Positions 13,401-25,344 of a stretch of DNA of 64,000 bases are shown here, piece by piece; within the stretch, counting starts at the first letter, position 1; each line of letters begins with the position of its first letter. Under the pieces are notes generated by a model, which had not been told where the DNA came from, ran no database searches, and saw nothing but the letters and a program-made list of their open reading frames with translations. The translations under genes were made by a program, and so were the position numbers. The stretch is from Phycomyces blakesleeanus NRRL 1555(-) (taxonomy: Eukaryota > Mucoromycota > Mucoromycetes > Mucorales > Phycomycetaceae): the NCBI RefSeq assembly GCF_001638985.1, contig NW_017265134.1, positions 2,385,732-2,449,731 on the forward strand, written 5' to 3'.

Positions 13401-14044
13401 TAATTCCAATCGTCTGTGGGATGTTCGAATGGTAGGTCTTATTTAAAGAGAGAGAGAGAAAAACAAGCAATAAGAGTTTATATATTCTTGATATTCTTTA
13501 ATGGGTTCCATTTAATTTAATTTAATTTAATTTAATTTAATTTAATTTAATTTTATTTTATTTTATTTTATTTTATTTAATCTAATCTATATTACCATTT
13601 TTGTTGTTGCTGTTGTGTGTGTAGGTACGCCCTATTCGCAAACTCAAGGGACACCAGAATACCTCAAAGAACTTTGTCAGAGCTGGATTTGCAGATAACA
13701 ATTTGATAGTTGGAGGTTCAGAGGTAATTGAATTGAATACCCCTCTTTTTTTTCTTTCTATATTTCTACAAGTATTCGTTCATTTATCTATTGCTTTGTA
13801 TATATGAGAAAAAATTGACAAAAAGAATTGGCTAATTAAAACAAACCCAAAAAAATATCTTTAGGATGGAAATGTGTACATATGGGATCAAGCAACTGGT
13901 GAAGTATTACAAAAGTTGCGTGGTCATTCAGGTGTAGTGTATGAGGCTGCTTGGAATGCCAAACAGAGTATGTTGGCCAGTTGTAGTGATGACCAAACGG
14001 TTAAGGTTTGGTGGTATGATGAAAAGGTTCCTTTAGAGGCCTGA
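10436..14044 (+). CDS. LisH-CTLH-WD40 repeat protein
   Basis: Thirteen exons: 10436-10617, 10758-10851, 11043-11187, 11328-11452, 11532-11680, 11826-11884, 12207-12315, 12457-12585, 12690-12831, 12921-13013, 13123-13431, 13625-13723, 13865-14044; 604 aa, every junction in frame. After a polar N-terminus of about 90 residues comes a LisH motif (SIIMQYLSDEGYYASQAVL), then a CTLH region (DGDWQEVEKL..., LEYIEKREIQKAFTFL) like that of WDR26/Gid7 and RanBP9. The C-terminal half is a seven-blade-type WD40 propeller (GHQGNVKCVEF, SGSSDNTLRIWE, TGGYDKTVRLYD, SGSKDNTIKFWD, GGSEDGNVYIWD, CSDDQTVKVWW). LisH-CTLH-WD40 proteins often act in E3 ligases or other large assemblies. It does not read as SMU1 (different C-terminus) and I cannot assign a named orthologue. 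It converges with the VTC gene; AATAAA lies near 14148. Confidence 0.9.
13510..13580 (+). repeat. Pentanucleotide (TTTAA)n/(TTTTA)n tract in WD40-gene intron 11
   Basis: About eight TTTAA units run directly into four TTTTA units inside the intron between exons 11 and 12 of the WD40 gene. It is a simple sequence tract with no sign of function, but length variation is likely. Confidence 0.85.
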
Positions 14045-14679
14045 TTTACACCTCAATTCAAATCCAAACACACACACACACACAAATTCCCTCCCTCTCG
14101 CATACATGTATAGGTGTATATATTATCAAGAAAGAATTAATGTCAACAATAAAGACAAGGACTATATACATAAATATATAATAACTGTAGATGGCTGATA
14201 AAAACAAATGTCAAATTAGTAATAATAATAATAATAATAAAAATTAATGCTACATTTGTACCCACTAGCCATGTATACATGAGTACGGAGACAAGGGGAC
14301 CCACAACCGGGTCATCTTGTAAGCCCTATACACACACACAGAGAGAGAGACACACACATGTGCGAATATATATATATATATATGTATTCGAATATTTTTA
14401 GCAAGTCAATGTTACCAATACTGTGGAGTGTTTTGTGGTTTCAATTGACTACAGAACTTTCTTTCTTTGGGCTGTGTATATACATATTTGCTGGCCACTA
14501 AAATACATAAATAAAAATAAAAGCCAAAAGCTTAGTATTGAGGTTCAGCATGCAAACATGCGTTTGACAAGTTATCCTGATCTTAGTCATTGATCTGCCG
14601 GTATTGTGGGATTTTCTATTCATGGAATCTCCTTTTTATTCTTCCTTATTTTGACTGCGTAGCTATATGTGTGTTTGTG

Positions 14680-14710
<31 letters not shown>

Positions 14711-15357
14711 ATTGTCCCACAATGCAGTATATCCAAGAAAAAGGATTATTACTACGCAACAACAACAACAAAAAGTAAATAGATCTATAAAATTTTGTAT
14801 CAGGGAATGAAGGGTTCACAAGTATATTTAAATAGGCTTAGTTGAATAATAATAATAAAACCTTTTATAAATTTTTTTCTTCTTTTCGTTTAATAACTTG
14901 CTAAGCACACATCTGCACACACGACCTCACGTCATTATTGTTGCACTGTAGATAATAACAATATTTTTTTGGCTGCGTATAATATATTCATTTATTCAAT
15001 TTCTCAAGAAATAGTAATAATAGTAGTAACAGGAATAATAGTAAGATAATGATAAAAAAGAAGAAACTAATGTATGTATATATAGCCATTGCCTTGGGAA
15101 CTTTGATATTGTACGAATAGAATGGTACATATAAAGTAAAGAGGTAGAATGAGTAGTATGGAGAGTGGGATGTATGTATATGTGAGTGAGTGAGTGAGTA
15201 AATAAGTAGGTAAGTGAGTAGGTGAGTAGGTAAGTGAGTAGGTGAGTAGGTAAGTGAGTAGGTGAGTAGGTGGGTGAGTTGGTGAACAAAAGTGTAACAG
15301 GTAAAAAATAAAAATGAAGATGGGGCTTTTTTTCTTGTTGGATAAATAGTATGGTAT
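14045..15357. other. Convergent intergenic region with microsatellites
   Basis: These are the 3' flanks of the WD40 gene (+) and the VTC gene (-). The region contains CA runs near 14070-14084, (TAA)n near 14220-14238, a (GTCT)n tract at 14681-14710, and the GAGTAGGT minisatellite at 15179-15290 listed separately. No coding potential beyond repeat-derived open frames is seen. Confidence 0.6.
15179..15290. repeat. Minisatellite of GTGAGTAG/GTAAGTGAGTAG units
   Basis: Four-base (GTGA/GTAG/GTAA) blocks are arranged in higher-order units of about 20 bases, for example AGGTAAGTGAGTAGGTGAGT repeated about three times. It lies just beyond the stop codon of the VTC gene. Open frames across it on the minus strand (Thr/Leu/Ser-rich) are products of the repeat, not genes. 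Confidence 0.85.
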
Positions 15358-18112
15358 TTAGCGGAAACGCAGGTAAAAGTTGATCTAAGAAAAGACACAG
15401 AATTAGTATCTACTCCACAGAATTCAATGCTTCATCATCACTACTTACAATAAGGGCAACCACAAGTAATATACAAAGAACTGCCGGACCCCAAATATCA
15501 TCATAGCGACCTTCACTGTGATTGTTGATCATCCTAATATTATACAAACGAATGTTAGTAAACGAAGCAATGTAAACATATACAGTTTTTTTGATGGCAT
15601 TTCTTTTTGGAAAACTTACCAAGCACGTTTCTCAAAAAGATAGAGAGCATAGAGAGCAACCACAATAGCCAGGCCAATAAAGACACCGCCCATAATACGT
15701 GCAGTTTCATCACTTCCCAAGTTGAGCAAACTCAGTGCAACTGACAAGAGTAGAGCACAGAACTGAAGCCAAGCAATAAAGGTACGTTCGTTTGCGAAAA
15801 AGGTCTTTGGTTCCAATTTAAGCTTCTTGGACTTCTTTTTCTTCTCTCCAACCTGGGCTTCTTCATCAAATGCAACAGGCACACCCAGACCCTGCTTTTG
15901 TTTCTTTTCCTTTGTGAGGTTTGCAGTCGATCCGCTCAATCCTGATCCAAGATTGGTGACAGTCGAAGATGAAGCTGTGGTTTTCTTACCCGGGGAATAA
16001 AATTGGTCCGCTTGCTTTTTTGAAGATTGCAATTGACCACCCAAGGGATCATTGTCAAGTAAAGGTTGGTTAGTAGCCGAATTCTGGCTACTACTTCCCT
16101 GTCGCTTTGAATCAGGTCTCAGGTTGGTGTACTGTGTATCTTGGCTGTTTGCATTATTGTAGACTGGTTTCCAGGCAAGCTCCTGTTTGTCATCTACTAC
16201 AAGTGATCGTCGCCGCTGAGCATCCTGAATTGCCTTGTCTGCTCCACCAGCATTGTTCATATTTGTATATGTATTTGCAACCGTGTTATCTTGGATATGG
16301 TACACAGTTTGGCTTTCGGCAGCCTTCTTTGCACGTTCTTTTTCTTCAATCATTGCGCGGCGATATTTGCCATCGATAAGAGGCTTGAAGCTCTGAGAAC
16401 GAGTCAGGCCGGTGTTTTCGCTTCGGGCTCTTCGGATGTCGACATCGATCTCGGTCAGCCACCAGGGCAGCAGGGGTAGCTTTTCGCGGTAAAAGTGGGA
16501 TGCGCCCTGGAGATATTTTGAGAACCGAGGTACTTCATGGACCAGGTGACTTTCGATTAGCTTGGTGAGCCAGGTTGGTGGTTCCTGTCCAAGATGGGTT
16601 TGGAGTTTTGTTTCAAGCACAGCGTATGGGAATCTCAAGATGTCCGAATCTTTGACGTGGTTAAAAGGGTAGTCTGTCCGGACATCTGTTCTACGCCAGT
16701 TGTTTGGCGGGTTCTGGCGACGGTGGATACCATCGGTGTGATCTTCGCGAATAAAAGTGAGATCGGTGTCGAGCGAGATTCGTAATTTCTGGTCTCCCGG
16801 CAATTGGAAGGCTGTTCGGTTGTAAAAAACGCGGAGCATTGGCTCCAATTGTTTCTCACGGAATGAAGTCTGTACACCGTCGGCAATAAAGTGGACATCC
16901 TTGACAGCCGCCTCATCAGCGCCAGTGGCGCGAAAATCCTGAGCAATCTGCTCAGCAGTGTAGGCACCGCTGACAAATTCGTTGACCCTGTTTTCGTTGA
17001 CACGGAACCGATCCTTGACAGATGCGCCATTGAGCCAAGTAGCATGATGAGTCTTTCTTTCAACAAAAGCGTTTTTGGACTCAAAAGGACCATACCTTTT
17101 TTTTAATAAAAAAAAAAGAAAATTAGTAAAATGTATTGTTGTTAAGTAATGAATTGTCGTGATGTAATAAATGGTTTCAATAAACAAGTTTCTTACGCAT
17201 TGAATAAAATAAATAAATGGCTTTTCACAATAGTGATACCAATACTAATACTAATGGTAATTATGATAATTTCTTTAAAAAGAAAAAAGAAAGTAAATGA
17301 ATTAATGAATAAATCAAGGTAATTTACCATCTGAATCGAATGGCTTCTGCCATTTCATCTCTCTGGAGTCGGCCGGTGTACAGGTCGAGATTATGGTTGT
17401 CAAAGTAGACACTAGAGACAGCTGAATCTTCAGGCTCCCACTTCTTTGCTGTGTTGAATACAAGTACGGGCAAATGTAACATTACGATTGCCTTAACTTC
17501 GGTGATGTTGTCCGGATGGATCCAGTACTTTGCTGTGGCACGTTCGAACGCATTCTGGTCTCCTCCGGCGGCACTGTTTCCGGTGTGTTTCTTGCCTCTG
17601 TTGCGACAGATGTCGTGGAGTGCGGATATGTAGACAATTGCGACATCGAATTTCTGTTTGTCGAGTGGTTTTTCTCTCAATTTGAGGACGTACTCCTGGC
17701 GGAGGTTGAGCAAAGTCCATCTGTCGTGTTTCTTGAGGATCTTTTGGATAGCCAGGAAATTTACACGGGTAAATCGGGAAAGATCATTGACGTCAAACAA
17801 AATCTCGGTCAGGGTTTCGTCCATAAGGGTATAACTTGCGTCCGAGTTCATTGTTTCACTGTTCTGGAGGGATTGGATGGTGCGTTCGCAGTAGAGAATC
17901 CGAGTGTCTATTTCGGACAATTTTGCGTTGATGAAATCATGGACCTTCATGTGTTCGTTGTCCAAAAGGCAAACAAATTCGTATTCGTCTAGGTCGGTCC
18001 AGATGCGATTCTGGGTGCGTGACTTGAGTTCTTTCTTCAGGGCATCGTAGGCGACATAAGACGACCGCCAGGGACCAAAGATGTTATCTTGTAATTCGGC
18101 ACCGTATTTCAT
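15358..18112 (-). CDS. VTC4: SPX-domain vacuolar transporter chaperone, VTC4-like polyphosphate polymerase
   Basis: Makes inorganic polyphosphate from ATP and feeds it into the vacuole. Exons: 18112-17328, 17095-15620, 15533-15449, 15384-15358; 790 aa. Residues 1-170 are an SPX domain with the inositol-pyrophosphate Lys cluster (KILKKHD, 124-130). The tunnel domain keeps the residues known for catalysis in yeast Vtc4: K195 (AKYWIHPDN), R259 and R261 (IRFRW), K276 (ERKTH), K289, R367, R378, E423 (VLETKLQ) and SK at 454-455. The Lys equivalent to yeast K455 is Arg 452. A Ser/Lys-rich linker leads to a three-helix DUF202-type membrane domain. The last intron has GTAAGT, TACTAAT and TTTTCTTAG signals and ends the protein in INFYLRFR; reading through instead gives a longer polar tail. 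VTC2/3-type is the alternative, but retained catalytic residues favour VTC4. Confidence 0.88.
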
Positions 18113-21100
18113 ATTAACGGTTAAATATTTATGTTAAGGATGATGTTAAGGATGATGTGTAGAAGGAGAGAATAAAAGAAGAAGAAGAAGAGAGGTAATA
18201 GTCGAGCTTTAATAGTTATTTAATATTTTTTTTATTAATTATTATTTAACCAAAGCAAATTGGGGGGTATAAAAATTTGGATCGAACGATTGAAACCACA
18301 GCTTATTTTTTTACCGCATTTCATAGCCAACAGAAAAAAAGGAAAAAAAGGAAAAAAATATATATATACGCTGTTTAAAAATGTAAGTTTTTTTTAAAAG
18401 AAAAAAAGTAATAAAAATAGATTTTTGACATTAGAATGGAAAAAAATATGAAAAAAATGACTACATCAAATATATATATATAATTTGTAATTGAAATATA
18501 AGATAATATTTGTTTCTTTTGCTTAGCAACCTGTAAACGCGTTTTTGAACGCAACTAATAAAGTGTGATATTTGTATACAGTTAGTTTCATAAAAAATGT
18601 AAGAAGCAGTCTATTTTTATGTGCAAGTATTAAGAAAAAATATAAAGAAAATAAGACATAGGACATAGGACAAGAAAGAATTACACATATCTTTCTTTTA
18701 TTCTTTCTCTCTTTATTTAAAAGAGCGCAATATACACACACATATATTTATATATATAACTCACTGAGAACATCGTTATTTTTGTACTGTAACGGCTGCT
18801 GTTTGTTGTAAAGATACAAGAGAATATAGTACATGTTTCTGTAATACTTTATCTGTGTACATATGAAGTATAGGCACACAGAGATATATATATATAGTAT
18901 GAATATTAGGCTTTTGGGTAAATAGTAAGCTATTCTTTATTAACGAAATTATATGTTTGTAGTTAACAAGAAAACACAAGAATATTATCGATTTCTCAAT
19001 AGGACGATCTACGTTTGTATTTTTTTTCAATGATATACATATACATAATATACATGTACATGTACATATATATATATATATATAAATTATATTTGTTGTT
19101 TCTTTAGAGGGTTTGGAAGTGTAACCGAGAATTCAATGTTGAGTGCTACATTACACAAGCTAATAACTGTACATTGGTAATGTACACCAGATATCACGCC
19201 TCCTGCCTTTAAAGATTTCATCCGAAATACCCCCCAATTTCTCTTCTCTTCTCTTCTCTTTTCTTCTTCTAAGCTTGGTTTTGTACAAGTCAAGTCTGTA
19301 TAATTCTTACTTTGCTTTATATTTGATTTAGCCACTCTACTATCTCGTGTGTGTATCTTAAATTTGATCCCCTCTTTATTTTATTTTATTCTTTCATTTT
19401 TATTATAGCGTTTATGTAGATAATTTTCCAACCCTTCCTTTTCAGTTTAATCAAGTAAGTTACACCGACGCTAACAGCCACAGCTACACAAAGTATATGT
19501 CTTGATTTGCAAATCTATTCTATAGAGTAAATAAAGAATTAAACATATATCTAATTATATAAAAAGAAGAGAGCGAGAGAGAGAAATATAGGATCTACTA
19601 TCTTACATATACATTTAAATGAGTGTGTGTTTACTTATAAAGAAGTGTAAATGTAATTAATTGATCTTCTTTTTTTTTGAGTATCTTAAGAGGTTGTAAC
19701 AATAGTACATTGTTCAATGGATGAACTAAAAAAGAATTTTTTCTATTTTATGCTCTATATAATTATACATTTTTGTACATATATATACATACATTAATAC
19801 ATACATACGTTCATAAATTCATACATTTATAAATGTTACTCTCAAGTCTGGTGTGTGTCTGTGGGAATATTCATTTCAATGGCGCACATCTCATGAAAAT
19901 TGATCTATTTGTCTTTTTGTGCAATTTAAAAAGCACAAAATTAATCTCAAATATTATTATTTTGTGTATACATCTATATCAATATATTCATTTCTTTCTC
20001 CACCTATACATTATGCCTAAGGCTTTTGGAATATATATATATATAATTTACATAATTACTGTATAATGCTGTCCTTTTTTTTTTCTTATAATCTATTAAA
20101 GATGTATCAATGTAATAAGCAAGATCAATTAAGCTTTTGGTTTCAATTTGTGTACAAATTCCACCAGAACCCGGGAATTGCGAGACTCTTTATTGATTGA
20201 TTTTGTGTGTGTACACATATTTGCATATTCTAAATATAAGTAATAATACCTATTTTTATCAAAAAATAAAATAAAATAACACACGATTATATATGTATAT
20301 ATAAATACATGCTGGTCTTCATTTGGTGTGTGATAGAAAATACTAATGAGAATTAAGAGAATTTACTACAAAACTACAAGTTTGTTTGGTATTTTGAACC
20401 ATGTTCCTTTGTTAGATTTCGAGAAAACTCTATTTAGTGTACAAAGCTTTCGGCTTTCCTATGCTAAATAGTTACAGTTTACTTGGTTGTGTTTAAAGAC
20501 AATTTAGTAACCAACCATCAATCAAATCTGAGACTCTTTTTTTTTTCTTTTTTCCTTTGAGAAACCAAACCCAATCATTGTATGTCTGTAAATGTAAAGA
20601 CAATCGGGACATTCACCATTTCTTTCCGTATATATGTTTCAGACTGTAGCTTACAAATACCGTTTACTTACTTAGGTCTATAATGAATTTTATTCTCGTT
20701 GGAGCTCATTACTGTAAATCAATTCTGCAGTATAAATATTCTGCTGTGATTTTTATTTTCTATTATTCAAAAAAATAAATAAAAAATTAGCTAGTTCAGA
20801 TTTTATATTAAAAGAAAGAACTTGGGATTTAAATGATCCGTGCGCTTGTTTAGCCAAAACGCATTCCATTTTATTTTATTTTTATATTTTATATTTCAAA
20901 TTTCTCCATGACAGATTATAAATCAAAAAGGAACCTTTACATATGTGACAACCCCGAAAGCTGAATCAAACCAAATAAAATCAAGAATTTTAGAAATCGG
21001 CGCCGTATATGTTTCTCTCTTTTAATAAGAATTTTATTTTGATGACAAAGATATATATAAAATAATAAAATAGTAATAAATCACCCACTCACTTACATAA

Positions 21101-21691
21101 AACTTACCGATCTACCGGATAACGGATCATTATTAGCGCCCTAAAACAAAACAAATGGCGTACATGTCTTTTTTGTTAATCCAGTCCTTGAAAGTCCCCC
21201 ACAACAGATACTCCAATGCAATGCAATGTAATGTAATGTAATGTAATATGATCTAATGATCTGTATTTTTTGTATGTAGTGATTTACAAAAGAAGAACAA
21301 GTAATAATACTGCTACAAATCGACGGTAAATCATACTCTTTACAGAATAGACATGTGTGGTACCTTATTTTAGATTAAGATTATTCTCAAGCAACAGGAA
21401 ACACCAAGACATCAAAACAGGACAAAGAAGAAGTATTTAAAATAGATGGTAGATATCAGAACCTGATCACCAAAACAAGTGCCCAACCAGTGCTTCCTTT
21501 TTGTATTTTCATAATAAATTAATTAATAAATTAATAGTAAGTAATATAATAATAAGTAATAGGTAGTAATATAGTGTAAGATCTGCGCAGGATCTGAATA
21601 AAAAATGAATGAATGAAAGAAAGAAACCAATATAAAATAATAATAGCTAATGTCTTTCCTGCTTCTATATATTTCTTGCTGTTGTTTTGGG
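18113..21691. other. Intergenic region upstream of VTC gene, no gene seen
   Basis: 3.6 kb of AT-rich sequence between the VTC start and the stop of the Ser-rich gene, with several TA tracts (for example about 18471-18482, 19063-19083) and an AATGTAATG-type short repeat near 21219-21247. An ACGCGT hexamer is present near 18538. I looked for CACGTG phosphate-response sites in the first 400 bases upstream of VTC and saw none. No tRNA, rRNA or conserved ORF is evident. Confidence 0.55.
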
Positions 21692-24600
21692 TTAATGGCT
21701 AGCAAACATCTTCATCATATCATCCAATTCGTCTTCAATTGATTTTCCAGTCTTTTCGCCTAAAAGATCACCATCGTTATTACTGGCCATCATATGTAGT
21801 AGATTAGGCAAGGTCATTGTTGGAGCGTAGTATATATCTGTGTCTGCCTTCTTCAAGGTAGACTCAGGCGTATTAATACAGTTTGCTTGAGGACGGCGAG
21901 GTGATCGACGTGGTATCGCTGGCGCATTTGCGTTGGACCCATTAGGTTTGGGCAGATCCGTATCAGATGCCATTATGGCTAGAAGATGATTGTCAAACCA
22001 ATCCTCGTCTTCAACATCATCCTCAATCTCATCTTCGACCAAGAGTCTGGTTTGAGAAAAAGGAACACTAGTGGATGATGATGATGACGAGAATGCGGGT
22101 GACGGCAATGATGATGACGGCGGCAACTGTGCTGGGCCAGAAGGTCGATAAAAACTCTTTCGATTACCCTTCTTCTTCACCAACCCCCATTCTACTGAGC
22201 CGTCGCTCATCTCTCTTAATTCGAGACCCTGAAGACAAGGCGTAGTTGGGCTAAGCTGATCAGCAGCTCTGTTTAAAGTACCTATACCTATATTAAAAAC
22301 AAAACAAAAAAAACAAATAAATAAAATATAGGTTTATCATACACATGCAGTAGATCTATATATATAAAAGGAATATACATATACCTGGACTATCTCCATT
22401 TCGTCGTGGCCGAGTTGGAGGTACAACTGAGGCAGAACTACTCGACTGAAGAAGACTTTCGGTTGAAATATTTTCATCTAGCTTTTTTGATTTCCATGTA
22501 GCCTGAGACAGCACCGGGTTGAGCGGGCAAGGCAAAGGAGGCACATCTTGACCATCCAGAAAATCCGACAAAGGAATAGAATCAGGCTGCACATAGATGA
22601 TTGTCCGTCTAACCACTTGACTCCGTGGTAATTGTACAGCAGAGGAATTTATATCGAGCGACAAATCTGCACCAGCCCCGGCCTTTTTAGTCTTCTTAGG
22701 CTTTATTGCCTTTGCTAAAAGCTGGGAAATAAGACGAGTGCCTCCCCCGGTTTTTGAGACAGCAATACTTTCATTCGGGCTCTGATGGTTCGATGACAGA
22801 CTAGGAATCGAATTATTTGCTGTCAGTACGTGAGGCCGTGGTTTGTCTAACCCAGGTTCTTCTACAGGCTTGCTATTGACAACACTGTGATGTATTACGG
22901 CCATGGCTGCGCGAGACATTCCTCTTGACTCTGAAAAAGAGTCCCCAGGCGCTCCATCATCACTTCCAGATTCTTGCTGTCGATGGTTTCCGGTACTGAA
23001 ATTGCGGATCAATCCTCGAAAAGAACCCTGTGATCGATTGATCCCTCCTACTTGTCGCAAAGTACCGAACAATCCCTGGGGTTTAGGAGGGCCAGGCACA
23101 ACTCCACCACCACCATCGTCATCTCTTTTATTGCGAGTGACAGAACTTTGAGGAACCAACGGAGAAGACACATTTGGTGTCCGGCCAGCCGGATCCCGTT
23201 CATTATCTGTCGAACCCACTCGATTTATCATAATGTTTGGAGCCAAAGAGGTGTTTAGACTCACAGATCGACGGTGTCCATTATTCCTCTGTCTTTGTGC
23301 GACAGTAGAGTCTATAGACTTATTCAAGCTAACACTAATGTCTGTGATGGTAACAAGGGTAGGTTGGCGGAACCCAGAATCACCCGATCTAGTTCTTGTG
23401 TTGGAAGATGATATAGACGTTGCAGAATCCTGGATCGATGAGGAAGAAGTACTAGTGAAGTTGGAAGAAGAAGACGGACTGCGTCCAAGATTGTTGGATG
23501 GTGGTAGTGGTGCTGTGCGCGGTGAAGAAAATGCATAAGAGCTCGAGTTTAACGATGGCAATTGCACTAAATTAAAGCAAAAAAAAAAATAGAATCAATT
23601 AAGGTATTCCTGGTAGATTTTAATCTGTGACTGTGTGCCTTACTATTTCTTAAAGCAGAAGGAGGGTGTATTGGTCTACCGATTGCAGCCGTATTGATAT
23701 TATTGTGCTCTACAGAATTGGCTCGATTGAGTTTTTGAGAGAGCAGAGACGGTTTCTTGTTCAACAGAACTCGGTTGTCTCTATTTGGTATTTCTGGAGG
23801 GGTGATTGGCGGTGTTATATAAGGTAGACTCTGTTTTTGGGTGAGTTTGTGTAGTGTATCCGACTGGATGTTCTCTATGCTCTTTGGGGTATCACTCGAT
23901 GAAGCAGTGCTGTTTGAATAACGAGCAGGTACACCATTAGGTACACCAGTGATATCCAGCCAAACTTTATCTTCTATTACTTCTATTTTTTCTTGCGGAT
24001 TTTCTCTTTCTTGGTTGTCTTTGTTGGTAGGTGCATTTTTCAAAAAAATATCTTCAAAAGAATTAGAGCCCAAGGCAGATCGCTGCACAGGAGATGTTTC
24101 TAAAGGTTTCTCGGGTATAAATTTCTTTCTTTGCGATGGCCTTTTATTCGGTTTTGTTTCTTGTAGTGTCTTTTCCGAATGAATAGGTAAAGACATTTTA
24201 GTAGCAGGTTTTCTTTGTTGAATTGGTTGAACTTGTTGGGCTGATTGGATTTGTTGAGCTCGCTGAGCTGGATAGACAGGCATGTTTTCTTGTGATTCTG
24301 GAGGTGTACGCTGCAATAATATTTGCAGCTCACGTTCGTCTTCTTCTGTCATGACTACGCTGGTTGCACGAGGTTGGGCCACCGAGAGCCGGTTTTCGTG
24401 CAAATGTTGTGCAAAGGACAAGACGTCAAATTGGCGCGTAGGTTTATTGGATCGAGCACGGGCACTGTACCGCTTGGAACGCTGTCGAGTTGGGGTTTGA
24501 GATCTGATCTTCTCGTGGCCAGGAGCAAAGTCTTTAAAAAAATAATTCTCGACATCTGAATCTTCGTCTTCGTATTCGCATTCTTCAACCCGGTGGCTGG

Positions 24601-25344
24601 GATAGAGATCAGGGTGGATATCTGAACTTCTTGGAGGTGTCATTGCAGGACAAATTGGAACCTCGTATACATTTTGTGGTTCAGAATCCTATATAAGTAT
24701 ATATATATATTTTTTAAAAAAAAAAGATAATAATAAGAGATGTTTGATTGCATTGTGAGTATTGAAAAAGTCGTAAAGCTTGGTTTAATTATGTATCATT
24801 ACTAATATTAGTCTTCATTTTCATCTTCGTTTCTGTCTCTGTCTTCTTTACTTTACTTTACATTGATATTTTCTTGCTTTGATTGATGCGTAGGTGCCTT
24901 TCGACCGGGTATCATTTTCGGCCCTCGCTGTTTTCCTCCAAACATGGCATTGGAGTAGCGACTTTGGTTGCGGAGCGCCCGCCAAGCAGCCAAATCCTGG
25001 TACTGCTGGTTACTGTCTTTTCCAGTTGTTGGTTTTTCAGGTCCAGACCTATCGGTTGTTCTGGAAGCCAGTGGAGACGAAAATTGCTGTTTAGGAAGTG
25101 ATGTTGGAATGAGATCATTACGAAATGGGCTTGCGAGATCTTGAAGTTGAGGGACAATAACAGACGTTCGAAAGTCTCGAGCAACTTTTATTTCTTCAAG
25201 TGGGTGGTAAACAAGGGATGATTTAGACTTTTTATCCAAGGCTTCTGCCTCTGCTGCTGCTGCTGCTGCTGCTTCTGCCTCTGCTGCTAGAGCGAGCCTT
25301 TTTTGTTCTTTTTCTTGTTTCTTCTTTCGTCTACTTTTAAACAT
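21692..25344 (-). CDS. Hypothetical Ser/Pro-rich, largely disordered protein
   Basis: Four exons, all in phase: 25344-24862, 24688-23644, 23566-22385, 22287-21692; 1101 aa. I do not recognise the family. The start MFKSRRKKKQ was chosen because the ORF upstream of it is low-complexity and unlike the rest. Residues 4-40 form a highly charged, Ala-rich probable helix (KKKQEKEQKR then AEAEAAAAAA). The middle has an acidic patch (EYEDEDSDVENYF), basic Arg stretches, a Gln-rich run and long Ser tracts. The C-terminus has a more conserved look: DEDWFDNHLLAIMASD, then YYAPTMTLPNLLHMM and an amphipathic end (DELDDMMKMF). Composition suggests a cytoplasmic or nuclear scaffold, but no function can be claimed. 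The last intron has two in-frame acceptors six bases apart (exon start 22287 or 22281). Confidence 0.75.

Noticed and set aside
14988..15398. Thr/Leu/Ser-rich ORFs on the minus strand
   Set aside because: Product of the minisatellite next to the VTC stop.
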